A model generated the notes under the pieces. It saw only the letters and a program-made list of their open reading frames with translations, was not told the DNA's origin and did not search any database. A DNA stretch of 64,000 nucleotides from Fasciolopsis buskii (lineage: Eukaryota; Platyhelminthes; Trematoda; Plagiorchiida; Fasciolidae). Both the position numbers and the translations under genes were made by a program. Every line of letters begins with the position of its first letter. Position 1 is the stretch's first letter. Shown piece after piece: positions 12,925 to 25,794 of this stretch. The stretch lies in NCBI GenBank assembly GCA_008360955.1, contig LUCM01005974.1:1-64000 (forward strand), written 5' to 3'.

Positions 12925-13045
12925 AACGCTCAGCTAACCATTGAGGTTATTCAGATCAAAGATGAAACAGCTGTAAAGTGCTTACATGGTCTTATAATGG
13001 TGGGTTGTGCGTTGAAATCACGTGGTGGATAACTTCATGATTCTG
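12925..13045 (+). repeat. SINE-2 tail fragment
   Basis: GATGAAACAGCTGTAAAGTG and the following CTTACATGG..TATAATGGTGG match, on the + strand, the tail of the tRNA-headed repeat seen on the minus strand at 38960-39187. The match continues weakly into 'TGAAATCACGTGGTGGATAACTTCATGA'. No tRNA-like head is visible here. It lies directly before the LINE remnant. Confidence 0.6.
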
Positions 13046-15260
13046 TACTTACCAGAAGCAGTCGACTGAAGCGTCGTCTTGTGTTCATCGACGGCAACAT
13101 TGTAGAGCATAAAGATGGATTCTACTGCGACCTGTTTTGAGTACCTTGCAATGTGCATTCACCGGACCCTTTGGTTGTTGTGGGTGATTCCGACGACAAA
13201 TTCTTCTGTTTAAGGGGAGACATCAGTTGCACTTTAAAATGCGACAGAGATCCCCCCAGTTGATCTGATCCGGTTGGTCACAGTGACGCTTGTCCCTTTC
13301 TGCAGTTTATCAGCTGTGGATTGTCAGTCATTTGGGTTCACATCGGCAGATCCAGACCATATTTTGGTCCATGGTTGTCCTCGTTTGTGCCTGGCCGTTG
13401 GCGGTTCCATTGGGAAAATGAAGCTTAATGCATAACGATGCACTATGGCAGAAAAAATCAGTTCCGTTCGGATCTTCCAAAACGTCATCATTACGAAGGA
13501 GTTCCGAAGGTATGAGCCATTGTAGGCTGAATTTTCAAGAGCCGGGCATATACCGGTAAAGAGCATACAGAAATCAAGGTCATGAGGCCTTAGCTATTAT
13601 GGATATATTTAATATTAGTTGTTCTGTTAGATGAAAGCAGAGCCGTCCACTCAGATGTCACATAAACGAGATGAATAAATCTCTGAGATATCGACTGACC
13701 GAAAGAATGAGAATGAATATGAATGATGGTGGAAAATGAAGACGGCATTGGCCATCCCTAATAGCCGAAACATTTACCGACTGATCAAGGTACCAGGGAA
13801 AGAAAATTAAGTTAGTGAAGTGTTCAAGAGATGAGATGATTTACTGATTCACTGTGAGAAGCAATGTCTAGAGAGTTGGGCAGCTTGTTTCAAATAACAG
13901 TTTATTCAGCCCAGTTTAGCAGTGAAACCTTTGTTTATAACTTCAACTAAAGCAATGAGTGCAGACATCGGTTTACCATCAGAAATTGAAGTTACCCGAG
14001 AGATAGGTTTTCTGAAAACGCGTCAGGCAGCTAGACCTGACGGGCTGCATGCATTTTTCCAGAGATTTTAGAGAAGTTTCGGCATCTGAAGTGATACTCC
14101 TCTTAGAAATGTTGTATGAAAACGAGCAACTGCCACACAGCTACCATGAGCGGGTGATTGTAAATGTGTGCAGGAAAAGTGGCAGGTACTCGTGAACTTT
14201 AGAGGGAACATAGATTGGTAAGTATCGAATCGATAACTGGCAGAAATTATTCCTCCTCGACTGTCTAGTGCTAGCGAGTAAATTGAGCCGATTTCTTCCC
14301 AGATTGGAGATTTGTTCAAGACATCTCGAAACAAGTGATCTGAGAATACAAATAAATTTCTCCTAGACCCATAACCTCCGGCTTTTGTTTATCTGAAGTC
14401 AATTTCTGACTCAGTCAACCGAGCAGTTCTTTGGTGCTATCCGTCGTTGAAGAATGTGCCGGAGAAAATCATTCCTCCTTCCTGTCGCTGTGAGGGAAGC
14501 CGAAGCCGGGTTCCTGTTCGTAACGATCTTTCATTCGAGGTCGTCACGAGGAATAGCGTTCGTCAAGGTCGTATACTTCCGTCATTTGCAATTGAAATGA
14601 TCACGAAAATCCGCCAGAATTATCATGTAACATCGGTATTTACTCATACAGTGAGTTGCCAGACACCGAATTACCTGAATTTTGCCTTTTTAATTGAAAG
14701 TATTTGCACCTCACCAAGTGGTTGTATATGTGGACTCTGCACGCATGCAGAGGGCACAGTTCTCATTTGAAAGTTTGTGTCATTTGTAGTACTGGAATGA
14801 TATCCAATAATCGATCAAAGACGCACTGAGATGGGTCCTGCTATGTGGTCCACGAATGCTTCTGTTGCAGACAGATGTGCCAGGGTAACATGTGTTTGAG
14901 CATTGCTGTTTAGGCGGTTTCTTTAGAGTGTACTGACAGTGCTGTGAGCTATGCTGAGGTTAGACGTGAGGCAGTATGCCGCAAGATCCGGTCTTCAAAG
15001 AAGGGAATGTATGTGAATATACTAGACTGGTTTCCGATGTGTGTAACGCATCCCGACAGGAAGCTTGGCTTTCTATACGTTTTACCTTCTGAGGTATATA
15101 GTCGTCGAAAAATGAGTCCAGAACATCAGTTGATTATATGACAAAATGCTGCAAAAACCTAACGAGGGGCTGGCTTCTTCAGCTTCAAAAGGGGCACGTA
15201 TTGGGACTACAAGATTCTCCCAACACGATGATTGTAGGCAACAGGTGATATGTTTCACTA
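13046..15260 (+). pseudogene. Decayed non-LTR retrotransposon (LINE), endonuclease to C-terminal domain
   Basis: Successive blocks of one LINE polyprotein are readable on the + strand across several frames. At about 13150-13215, HSPDPLVVVGDSDDKFFCLRG resembles the apurinic-endonuclease block 'D.vvvaGDmNA..G.L'. At 13740-13900, NIYRLIKVPGKEN.VSEVF is followed by an ESWAACF segment. At 13985-14045, EVTREIGFLKTRQAARPDGLH is the RT motif 'EI..lK...apGPDgl'. At 14415-14600, SVNRAVLW and SVRQGRILPSF match 'DSVdRsvLW ... GVRQGCPLSPfLF'. At 14940-15140, SYAEVRREAVCRK and ILDWFPMCV match the C-terminal 'vSNAEVR... LrWLGHV' block. Many stops and frameshifts, and no YADD box recovered, so it is dead. 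It is the longest LINE remnant in the window and the same broad type as those at 1-858 and 54120-55110. Confidence 0.8.
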
Positions 15261-18200
15261 CAACATCGGTGGTATTATTATACCGAAATTGTTTTCTTTT
15301 CTATATAATTTCCCGACCTGTCACGTCACCCTTGATCTCTTAATATTTCTTGTTTTTTCTCCCGTGAATGGATGGTGTTGTGAGATAGCAACCAAACCGG
15401 GAGTGTGTTAGTGTAGGGATAACGGTTGTCAATGTAAACTGAACGGAAGCGTGAGTACGGTAGATCTTATCAACTATTCTACAGCTTGGTCATTGATATG
15501 GAAATTGCTGTGATTAGGAAACAAAATGGAAGAACTAAACTCTCACAGTAAGCCTTGGATACACCGTTTTCGTCAAACATTGTCCTTGTATGCTGATCTT
15601 GGAGCGAGACAACTAAATTTCAAGTCTTTCCACTGTTTTAGAATTTAGAATAGAAATAATGATCAAATGGGCAATCGATAAAAATGTTCTTTCATTTAAG
15701 TTTGTTCGGACGAAATTTTGGTTGATAATTAAACACCAGTGAAAGAAAAAATCAGACGGATAAAATATTACAAAATCTTGATGATCATTTGGCAAAGAGG
15801 AAGTACTTTGAAGAGTTATTGTTTTTTAAGGGAATAAAATTTGAGTATATGGTTTTATTGTTCATCTAAAGCCGTGAACACCGAGAATATTTGAACTGGA
15901 AGTTTGAGGTTAGCACTTAAATGCCCTCTAACGTGATACATCTGACTACTTCTCAAGGTCTACCACAATTTAGTTGCGATAAGAAAGAAGTAGCTTCAGA
16001 CGTCTTACTTGAGTCGATTTGACACACACTCACTTCCATCTTCATAAGTCGTTCAATAGAAAACATTGTTTAGGGAGTTCGATTTTTGCCTAAAATCTGT
16101 TCACCAAAACGGAACGTAATACTCTCTATGGTCGAAATTTGCAGTCGAGAAAATCAAGGCAAAATTATATATATATATATAACTGAGTATCTGAGTTTAG
16201 TTTACTGGTCAGTCTCTCGTTCGTGATGAATAATTGCAATTTCACTGTGTCCAACCATTTGAACTCAATCTGAAATTTCGTGCATTTGAGATCTATTTTT
16301 GTAAAGGGTATCCGTGACTAAAGTGTGTGAGCAGTGAGTGCAAAATCAAGAGAAGTGAATTTGTATTATAAACAAGACTATTTTTACGGCAGACTATGCA
16401 GAGTTTCAACAGTGTACACATAGCAGAAGCAAAGGTTGTTAATGGTTAATCTTTTCGCATACGTAATTTTGCGAATCGAAATGCTGTGATTTTATTAGCC
16501 ATGCGAATCCGTTGGCGTGGTTGTTTCAAAGATGATACTCGATTCAACTGGGTTGAGTTGGATGACTGTCAATAAGGCAGTGCAGTGTCCGGTAACAAAC
16601 AGATAATTAAGAGTTACCCTGGAGATCTCTTCGGACTGGGTCCTAGTCAGAAAACTGAAAGGCGTATAGATTTTCATTTAAATAGGTCTTTTTACGCCTG
16701 TGCGCTTGATTGCTTTCTGTAATTCAACAAATTTATTTTAAGGATTAAAGGGAAAAACGTCTTTATTTTCCCTCTTGCAATCACCACTGATGCATCTTTT
16801 TTGTGTTTAGTCACGAGCTTAGAAAAATCCATTTGTAAGGAAATTGTTGGTTCGTTCGTCTTTGAAAACTCAAAAGACCCTCCGTATTTTGCTGTTAAGT
16901 AGGATGCTTCATTTCCTCCCTGACAAAATTTGCGCCGCACCCAAATCTTCATCGATGCCCAGTCACACGAATCCCTTGTTCCAACTGAAACAACAAAGAT
17001 CCTGCTCAATCTGACCTCATGTTCTGTTTGATCATGAACTCCCCTTTGAGGAGCAACGGTGAGACAAACGACTAGACAAGTCGTACACGCACATATATAT
17101 GGATATATATCTATAATCATATCTGCATATGGTAGGAAAGTAGAGTGGGTGATAATGAAGCCGGTATGGTGCAAAATTTTGATCCTATGCTAACTCTTGA
17201 AACATCCACCATTTTAGGCGTTCAGATTTCCCGGAACTCGAATCGTAACGGAATGATCAGTTCGTTTATCTATTCCCGAGAACGAGGTCGACGTATGCTT
17301 CAACGGTGAATCTGATTAGAAACGACCCATTTCTTGTACAGATGAAAAACTCCCATGGGCGGGGTCGCTGAAGGCTGGGGTCACACAATGAGAGTAATAG
17401 GAGAACAAACGAAGCCTCCGAACTCTCAATGTGTGCGCCCCCTTATGTGGAGTATGTTTGACCCAGTTTGACGACCACACCCAAAAGTGAAACTAGAGGG
17501 TGGCGGTCGAATAATGCGCGAAGTCACAAACAAACAAACGGTAAATTGCATTCGGTATCTATGGAGAGTTTAAACGGTCATAAGGCCATTCATTAACCAA
17601 ATGTATGACTTACTTCGTGCTTCATCAGCTCATTGGACCATCTAACGACTTCAACATATACATTACAACGTGTTCGTCAAAAGCAGTCATTCTTCATCCA
17701 CATGCATTCGAGGTTGTTGCGTTTGGAGTATGATAATGGAAATAACCAGCAGATTTGCGAATCAGAGGGGTTAAGGTTGAATACCAGTAAATGTGAATGA
17801 ACCGGTTCACCTATTGGCTTCAACATTCATAGTCCTATTGTATACATACTTTATCGATAACGGTCGAACACATATAAAGCCGCAGATGGAACTTCGACTT
17901 CCATTTAGTTTTTGAGACGATTTTATCGTAAACACTATTGGGGTTTATTTTTGCTCGGACAACACACGCGTTGCTGATTTGTCACTAAAATAGTGTAAGT
18001 TAGGTCCCTTTTATGGAACCTATTTATATAGACTTAAGTTCAATCATTGCTATATCGTATATTTTGATGGGTAACATTTTAACTTCATTCACTGAGCAAC
18101 ATTTTGTTTGTACAAAGAATAAATTGCATGACATACTGGTCGATAGCCTCATTTCAGTGACACGTCACACTACTCGGATTTTTAAGAGGGATCGAAGCAA

Positions 18201-19328
18201 ACGAAAATCGGGTGTAAAGTCACACCAGTGTAGTGGATGTGTGAAAATATCGCGTCTAAAATGAAGCACTTTGACAAATGATCAAATTCGTACATGGCCG
18301 TGCCTTGTCTTAATGTGACACAGATCAACTGTATTACAAAAAATGAAAATTTTGGTATAATAATTCCTTTCCGGTTGTTTAATTACCGACTGCACAAATT
18401 CAAATAGAATTTTTCCTTATTTGGTAAGGGTCAGATAAACTCGACATCTACGAAACCACACCGAATTCAAGGCAAAATTTCGCTCCTGTGGATGTCAACT
18501 ATCGACTTCAGTGTTTTTTATGGCAAGCTAGTCAGCTCCAACGTGAATTAGCAGTGCAAATTGACAGTAACGAGCTATTTCCTTTTCTTCTCCGTTCCAG
18601 TCGGGGATATCAGCTCAAAACAAACAGAGGAGCGGAAAATACACGCATCGAAACAGATTGAACGGTCTCATATTTGTTTGTGCAATTATTTAAATTGCAC
18701 TGTATCATTTAGAATAAATTTACTCTTACTGAAACTGATTCATTCACTGCTATTGCGCGACAGAGACGAAGCAGCAAAAGAAAGGTCTAGTTACGAATTC
18801 AGGATCGTTGGATAAGACAGAAGTCAAAGCTAACGGAACACCACCAACTGCGTACGCGGACTGAACAGGCAACGTCAAGTGGAGATGAAACTTTGGTTTA
18901 GGAATGCAAAGTTCGGCCATCTGAACTTCACGGTCAACAGCAACATAGATGTTCAAAATCATTAGGCCCAGATCTTTTTAAGTATTTTAGCTACGTTTCC
19001 AGAATTGTTCCGTGGCATCCAGTTTTGTCGGAACATTAGCCGTGTAACACAAAGGTCAGCCACCACTGGACATCTGCTCATTCACCGAATCACTCATGTC
19101 AATCTAGATGACTGCAGATAATAGACCTAACCTAACCAGTATTGCCTTTATTGAATGAATAGGTAAGGTAACCGTAATAAGGTCATTCTACCTAGAATTA
19201 TTTAAATAAAACATATGCACCCACAATCACCCAAGTTAATGTCTTATTTTACTACTTTGTTTGACTCAGTTTGTCTGTTACTTTATTCGGCCGTTCTTCA
19301 CGGAACTATTTTCTTATCATTTTATATT
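15261..19328. other. No gene recognised
   Basis: An (AT)n run lies at 16166-16181 and irregular AT runs near 17092-17130. A 160-codon minus frame at 16692-17174 is open but matches nothing I know and has no clear splice or start context. Otherwise nothing is identified. Confidence 0.4.
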
Positions 19329-19510
19329 TTATCTTTTTATCTTTTACTTTCTTTATTAATGAAACAACAATATACATCGATTTTCAGGAAGGGGACCGCG
19401 ACCAGCTGAGAGCTGCCAAATGGGGAAGTTGACCGAAGGTGGGAGGATTCGAACTCGTAGCTGTCACGTCCAAACGCCAAGACCTTATTCTGCCGATCTG
19501 AACACGCTGT
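19329..19510 (-). repeat. SINE-1 copy C (reverse orientation)
   Basis: This is the reverse complement of the family. The pyrimidine-rich tail complement (CTTTTACTTTCTTTATTAAT) comes first, then GGGGACCGCGACCAGCTGAGAG and GCCAAATGGGGAAG. The B-box complement GGATTCGAACT follows, and the eroded head ends near 19510. The flanking AT-rich strand has no coding signal. Confidence 0.8.
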
Positions 19511-22500
19511 CACGATTTCAACTCTAAATAAGCAAAGAAACCGGCCAAAATGTCTATCGTAAATGTACCCTTACACCCTGCCCCACATCCTCCCCCACAT
19601 GGTCCATGAGATCTACGGGGAACTTCCAGCAGCTATTTATCACATTGATTCAGATTCTGGTAGTGCTTTATCCAGAAGCTCAATGTGAATAACTTTTCTT
19701 ATTCCAAGTCTAACGTGGAGCCCGTAATATCGATTGATCGGAGCTTAGACAAACAATATATACGTTTATCAGTCAGCTGCCACAATTGAACACTGAAAAG
19801 CGGAATGTACTGACTTAGCCTTCTTCAAGTTCTCTTGTTGCATTGATGATAACTGATCACTGATTAAACCTAGCCTGATATGTTTTAGTTCTTAAAAACA
19901 AAAACCAATGACAAAAATAGCTTAACTAATGGTCCAGAATCCCTCCTGGTAATTACTACCGAAATCACGACTCCTCAGGCTGGCAGAGGCAGTTGGGTTT
20001 TGACGACCATTTTCACTGATTACCATGACAGGGTATAAACAGTTCCGGACCAATACAGCGTGTACGCAATGGGAGAGAACAGGGCGGATACACGGCCAGC
20101 ACGAAAAAAAACAGTCACTGAGCTTTGCACCGAATGTCTCGTATGAACAAATCCGCCGGGAAAAACTGTGATACGAGGAATACTCAAAGACCATTTGGAG
20201 TCGATTTTGTCTATCTAAATGGTCTGCCAGTAACGGGAAGATCGGATATTTCATTGAAAATTTATTTGACTCATGGTATTGGCATTTCTTCTGCTTATTC
20301 GGTTTCTCTTTCTTTCATAGATTTGCAACAAAATGTAAGGACGAAAATCTTCCGTGAATCCCAGATACTTAAAAAAAAGGAATAGCAATCTCCTAGATCA
20401 AATACAACTTGAGACCTTTGAAAACCAACGAGGTCGTTAAGGATCAAGTATGCTTCAGCTTCACAACCTCTTCGTCCTGTAACTACCAAGCGTTTTCTCC
20501 CCAAAATAATACACTATACTAAGGAAACTGACCGTTCCTATTTCGCATCATTCATGAATGGGAAACTTCTGCCTTGTTTATTATTAAAACGAAATGATTC
20601 AGAGGTCTATAACAGCAACAATCCAGCCCTGGTTTGTAGCACACTTGACATACGGTGATAACCTTCGGAATAGTAGTGTTAGACAAATCCTTGCACCTCG
20701 TGGCCGAACGTTATTTAGTATTCTGATTTCTCATACAACATCTGGCTTTTATCGAGATCTCATCTGGCTTTTATCGAGATCTCATCACCACCCATTTCGA
20801 TTATTTGGACCTATTTTTTTCAACCGTCTCTTAGAAGTGTAGGAACTAGACGACGATCTGTTAAATAGCACTCGGTAGTTGACTTTGATAATGGATGAAA
20901 TTCTATGTTTGAGCAATGGGATTAGAATTCCTCGGTCAGTTCGACGGTTTATTTTATGTGAATAACATTTCGATAATCAATGCGATAAGCTGTAACTATG
21001 CCTATTTCTTGGCCGACGACTGGTCTGGACATTGCAAATCCCCATAGGAAATATGATATTCCGATACGTGACATGTTCCCATTCTTTCAATAGAGCTCCA
21101 CAGTTCGTGTCTTGTGAGAAATGGGACAGAATTCACCCTGCTTAGTTCAGTGCTTTTCGGGACAAATATTAGACTCCGATGGTCAATGCTTCGGAAAATT
21201 TTCGCCCATAACTGTGTATCAAGTCTGCGGAAATTGCGCTGCTACCCTAAATGCAATCCTATGTGAAAACTCTAGACACTGGTTACCCATAATGGAAACC
21301 TAATAATCAGAAATTCGTTAGCTGCTTAAATTAGTATAAATGTCACAAGTGGTTCAAATGCATTATGGTTTTATGAAGTGAGCTTCCCAAGCTCCGAACT
21401 GATTGTCCATCCTGTAAGCCTCTTGAACTACTTCTAAATGGCTGTGCGCCCAATGGGGAAATCCCATTTACTTCGTTCTAGCAGTGGACTCGTTCCCACC
21501 AGAGTGCGAGAATGGAGGCAAATGCCGTTGATTTTCCAGCAGGTTGATTTACCTTGATGTTCAGTCTAGGAGGAACGGTTAATCTCTGATTCGGAAACCA
21601 ACCACGCTTGGTGTACAAAACCGGAGGCAAAAAGATGCACTAGGCATCCATGTAGTCCGATCCGTTCAGAGTGTAACTATTGAGCAAGAAGCAGCAAGAT
21701 CCCTAGGGGTTATGTGATTCTCACATAGTTACCTTTTAATAAAACTGTGCCAGTGGGTTATCTTATAGTCGAATATCTGATCTCGCTTGGGAAACCGGTT
21801 AGGATCCAACTCACCGACAAACCGTGCATGCAGATGGAAAACTGGTGAGAACCAATGGAAAAGGTGAATTAAAATGTCAACGAAACTGCAGTGAAATCTA
21901 CACAGTATTTTTTCTTAACCTCTTTCCTTCTTATTATGGATATGTGAATATATATATATATGCTAAGACCCATCGACCCACTCAGAAATTTATGAATGAA
22001 ACATCCTGCAGCCAAGTGTTGTATAATCGCTGGATGAATCCGCAAGATTGGACGAGACAAATAACAAGCTTCATTGAGGAAATGCTATCCAAGACAGACC
22101 TCACGTGAGTGATGTTAGTTTATTCTAGTTTCGAACCATCCAATCAAATATACGGTGCACTAAACATCCTAATGCATTTTTAGAAATCCCGAACAGCGAT
22201 TAGAACTGTATATGGACGACTTGAAAATTGCTATCTGAACTTTGCATGTGGGTTGGCATTCCATAAACATCTCTACCATGATATTCAAATCCACGTCCGT
22301 ATGTTGCCCCAGTTATCCACACGCCGATCCCTATTCAAGCGTGCACACTTAAATGGTGAATGTACTCGCAGAAGGTTTATCTACCCGACCAACCAGAAAA
22401 CATGAACAGATTTGGTTTTCTTGTTGATATTGAACGTTCTTCCACTGTTTCTCAGCTTTTTCCATTCGCGGGAAATGTTATTGACGATATAAAGAGCACA

Positions 22501-24459
22501 AGTTCAGATGAACAGCCGTTTTACAAGGTCCATAATAACGCTTTTAGAATTCACATGACGGAATACTCACAGAAGGCATGCATGTGCGTGTGTCAATTGA
22601 AATACCATGTAGACAGATACGGGGCTGATACACTTTCAGCTGCTTTGAAGTAGTTATGATTCCAGGGTCAGTTGTCTCACATTAGGTTGAGAATCATTTG
22701 CGCTTATTGTGTGTTTGTGCATGGATGTGTTTCTGCGACGTTGTGACCGATAGCCTTGGGAGATGTGGAGTGTTTATCCGTGGCTTTGTGCACAAGGTGT
22801 GCATGTTGGTTGTTTGATAAAAATGACCCCCCCCAGTTCGCATCCGGACTTGTTTCGATCGGTTAGGTTCGCCTGGTACAGCACCCTAAGGGACTGGTTA
22901 CGTTCAGTTCAGCAACCTCTGTCGAACAAGAGTGCCAGTCTGGCACTTGAGGTGACCCTAGATTCATCTTGACTTAACTATTGCCGGTAGTGTTCTTTCA
23001 TGCGTGAGGACAGTTGTTGCGAACTGCCCTAATAAGTAAGCCTTTCTTTTTGTTGTGATCAACTTAGATATACCATCAATTTCTGACTTGTTAAAATGAA
23101 TAAACTTTTCTGGATGGCCGCTTTTTCGGAAATTTTCCGTGAAGAAATTCAGTTCGCCATAAAGTAACCTCGGGAAGCAAACTTTTCGGCCTCTAGACAC
23201 CAAACAGTTCACCATACTTCTCTTTTATCATATAGGGATTAGGGAAATTTGTGAACAGAGCCATCCATGCACCCCCCTATGCTTACTTTGTTAAACAGTT
23301 TCGTTGTGTCTTAGGGTCAAAAGGAAATCAAGAAAGATGAGTTGGTTCTCGGTCTCCGGTTCGGCGATAAAATACATCACCGCAGATGCTGTGATGAACG
23401 TCGGGACTATGCCGTCCTCGCCAGAATTTGAATAAACTGCACAAACTAAATCATCAGCTAATGGGTACTATTCATCAGAACAAGCGATAGCATGATCGAG
23501 CTCACTGGATTCAACCACTATAGTCGAAAAATCTGCTAGAAAGGGATACAAAAAGGGTCTGCATATCCCAACCAGCTTTTGCTGATAAAAACCTCCACTG
23601 AACAGGAATTGGGCATTATTCGTACACTTCAACAACTGCTCCCTGTGTATGCTGGTCACTAGTACCAAATAGACTTCTTTTTCCGACAAGCGTGTGACGG
23701 CAAATCCAGTGGTTTCTGTAGAAGGAACATTTGTGATGAAGGATGTATCATTTAATAGGAATATACTTTTATTTGAAATACACCGATTTCTTAGTCTACA
23801 CAAATTTGAGTGTACCCTTAAAGCTATATTCACATATCTTTTTCCGTTCTAGTTCAAGAACTTTAGTCACCTAGCCATCTAACTATTGCGTGATGCAGAG
23901 AGTTATTCAGTGTTGAATTCGGTCAGATTGGCATAACAGGTTTTGCGAATTTTCGGTAAACCTCAAACCACATGAAGCTTGAACCCGTAAGTTTGATTTT
24001 TTCAGACATCCGATTGTTAATTTAGCCTTCGCGGTTGAAAGATTACAATGAGCTCGTTATCTGCCGCTCAGATGTATGGGTTTTACTTCCATCTATTGAA
24101 GTATTGACAAATTTGTTTTGTCTGATAGGACAGCTTACAATTTGCGAACTTCGTTCTCTGTATACATCAGTGGAATCTCAACAATTAACATTAATCCAAA
24201 TATCTTGAGTTCCTCAGTCGCCTTTGGAATTTAGTCTTATGCTTAAAAAACACGTTTTCAAGTAGGACCGCCGTTTCAAAAGACATTGGAACATTTTGGG
24301 CAATAAAATCTCGGACCTAAGGCTGACACTTCCACTAACACTATTAAGGTCAATTTCAGGTAGGTCGTAGGGTAGTCGGTATTGACTAATAGTAGCCCCC
24401 ATCCGGGTCAGTGATCATCATAGCCGCTGTAACTTCGGGCTGCTTACGTCAGCCGATAA
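19511..24459. other. No gene recognised; one 22-base tandem duplication
   Basis: Open frames are short and unrecognised, including 22360-22653 (+, 97 codons) and 23468-23833 (-, 121 codons). A perfect 22-base tandem duplication is at 20739-20782, and a short (AT)n run at 21948-21961. Confidence 0.4.
20739..20782. repeat. 22-base perfect tandem duplication
   Basis: The unit CATCTGGCTTTTATCGAGAT plus CT occurs twice without a mismatch, followed by a further CATC. With only two copies, it is most simply a recent replication-slippage event. Confidence 0.9.
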
Positions 24460-24660
24460 TTGGAGAGCAAACAACACACCAGAGAGCCGACGAATGTCGA
24501 GGGATCTAATTTGCCGGGAAACCAGTCGATCAGTGAACGTTCATCATGGAAGACTGGCACAGATAATTTGATTTTGATCAATAGACGAACGTTTCTTATC
24601 TCGACTTGGTTTTTCCCCACTAGAGTTAGTGAGGACGAGTGACGGGATCCATTGCCGATT
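24460..24660 (+). pseudogene. Possible LINE endonuclease fragment
   Basis: The frame at 24460-24642 reads TDNLILINRRTFLISTWFFP. This resembles the apurinic-endonuclease block 'NG.rLl.fc..n.L.IsnTwF' of flatworm non-LTR elements. Only this one block is seen. The expected following TW.SP...IDYI motif is not found, so the call is weak. Confidence 0.3.
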
Positions 24661-24874
24661 TTTGAGAAGCTAGGGCTTACGACTTTACCACTTTTTATGA
24701 GTATCGAAACATCGTAGACATACCACTTCAATTTATTTGAAAAATTATATTTAAGGATTTATTATTCTAGCTTTGGCATCTGTTCGTGTGGGTTTTCCGT
24801 CGCATAACCCGTACGTGCACGGTTTTTAATATCGTCAGCTTTGCAAAGCAGTGCAAACTCGGGCGTCATTACTC

Positions 24875-25185
24875 CCCAATTGCACAAGGCCAATGTCACG
24901 AAAACAGAATCGGGCATAGAACCAAACAAACCTAATAGGCTTCTAAACACCCAATCGGTTCCTCGTCTCGTATGAAAGCTGGCACTTTTTAATAAACTTC
25001 ACATTTTCTCGATATGCCCTAGTCCAACGGAAATTGTGCTGGGCGGGGTAAGACTGACTGTTCAAATAAAAAGTGCAAATGCATGTGGGCTGGAATTGGA
25101 TGAACATCCCTAAACTGCACTGGTCGATATTTAGCAGTGAAGTAAGCTGATTACTGAATATCCATACTCAATATTTTCTTTGCTG
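24875..25185 (+). repeat. Left arm of a large imperfect inverted repeat
   Basis: The arm core at 25038-25112 (GCTGGGCGGGGTAAGACTGA, then CTGTTCAAATAAAAAGTG, then GGCTGGAATTGGATGA) is matched by the reverse complement of 25878-25957. Weaker pairing extends outward (24875-24936, ATCGGGCATAGAACCAAACA) and inward (25113-25185). About 100 bases at 24937-25037 have no counterpart in the other arm, so an insertion or deletion separates them. Confidence 0.8.
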
Positions 25186-25230
25186 ATAGATGGTCTATTT
25201 TGGTTAGTATGATAAACGAAAGTCCATCTG

Positions 25231-25406
25231 CCCGGCGGTGTCCAAGTGGATAAGGTCGTGGCCTTTGCACGTGAAGGTTGCGGGTTCGAATCCTCCCAGC
25301 GCCGGTCAGCTTCCCCACTTGGCAGCCCTCTGGTGGCCGCGGTCCCCTTCGTTAAAAGATGATGTACATTGTTATTTCATTAATAAAGGAAGCAAAACGA
25401 TAAAAG
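25231..25406 (+). repeat. SINE-1 copy D (best-preserved tRNA-derived SINE)
   Basis: The head (25234-25304) looks like a tRNA. Its 5' end GGCGGTG pairs with 3' CAGCGCC with one mismatch. An A-box-like GTGTCCAAGTGG lies near 25238 and a near-perfect B box GGTTCGAATCC at 25283-25293. The body contains CACTTGGCAGCCCTCTGGTG and CCGCGGTCCCCTTCG. The tail contains GATGTACATTGTTATTTCAT and ends GGAAGCAAAACGATAAAAG. The anticodon arm is irregular, so this is a SINE head and not a working tRNA. Transcription by RNA polymerase III from the internal boxes is the expected mode for such elements. It lies in the loop of the inverted repeat. Confidence 0.85.
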
Positions 25407-25794
25407 GTAAGCGGGCAACATTTTAAGAGCCATTGGCTGCATTAAATCGGTCGGGCAGGTCTACCAAACTGCGTGAACCCACTTATTCATTTCAGTAGTA
25501 CTCACTTAACTTGGTACCAGATAGTCTGTAGCCCATGATGCCGCCATGTTTGGATAGCTCACAAATTAGAGTTGCACGTTAACTAAAACACCTGTAACTC
25601 GAAAGAGAATTATACACCCGAATGAGATATCATTCCAGAATACTTGCAAGCCAATCCAAAGTAAACTTTATGTCCAGGATTACACAGGTTTTCCACTGTC
25701 TCCAGAACGTCAGGACATGTTAAGTATTGTTTAAGTTCGCGAACTTACTTTCAAATAGACTCAACCGTGGTTAATTCGAGCATTAATCATAATG

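Noticed and set aside
16692..17174. 160-codon open frame on the minus strand
   Set aside because: Long for this window but with no recognisable domain and no splice or polyadenylation context. Chance open frames of this size are possible in 64 kb.
22360..22653. 97-codon frame on the + strand, with a shorter frame at 21824-22108 ending near a GTGAGT donor
   Set aside because: A donor-like site and tidy composition were noted, but phases could not be joined into an exon chain and no domain was recognised.
25234..25304. tRNA gene
   Set aside because: Acceptor and B box are good but the anticodon arm does not fold cleanly, and the sequence continues into the SINE body shared by four other copies.
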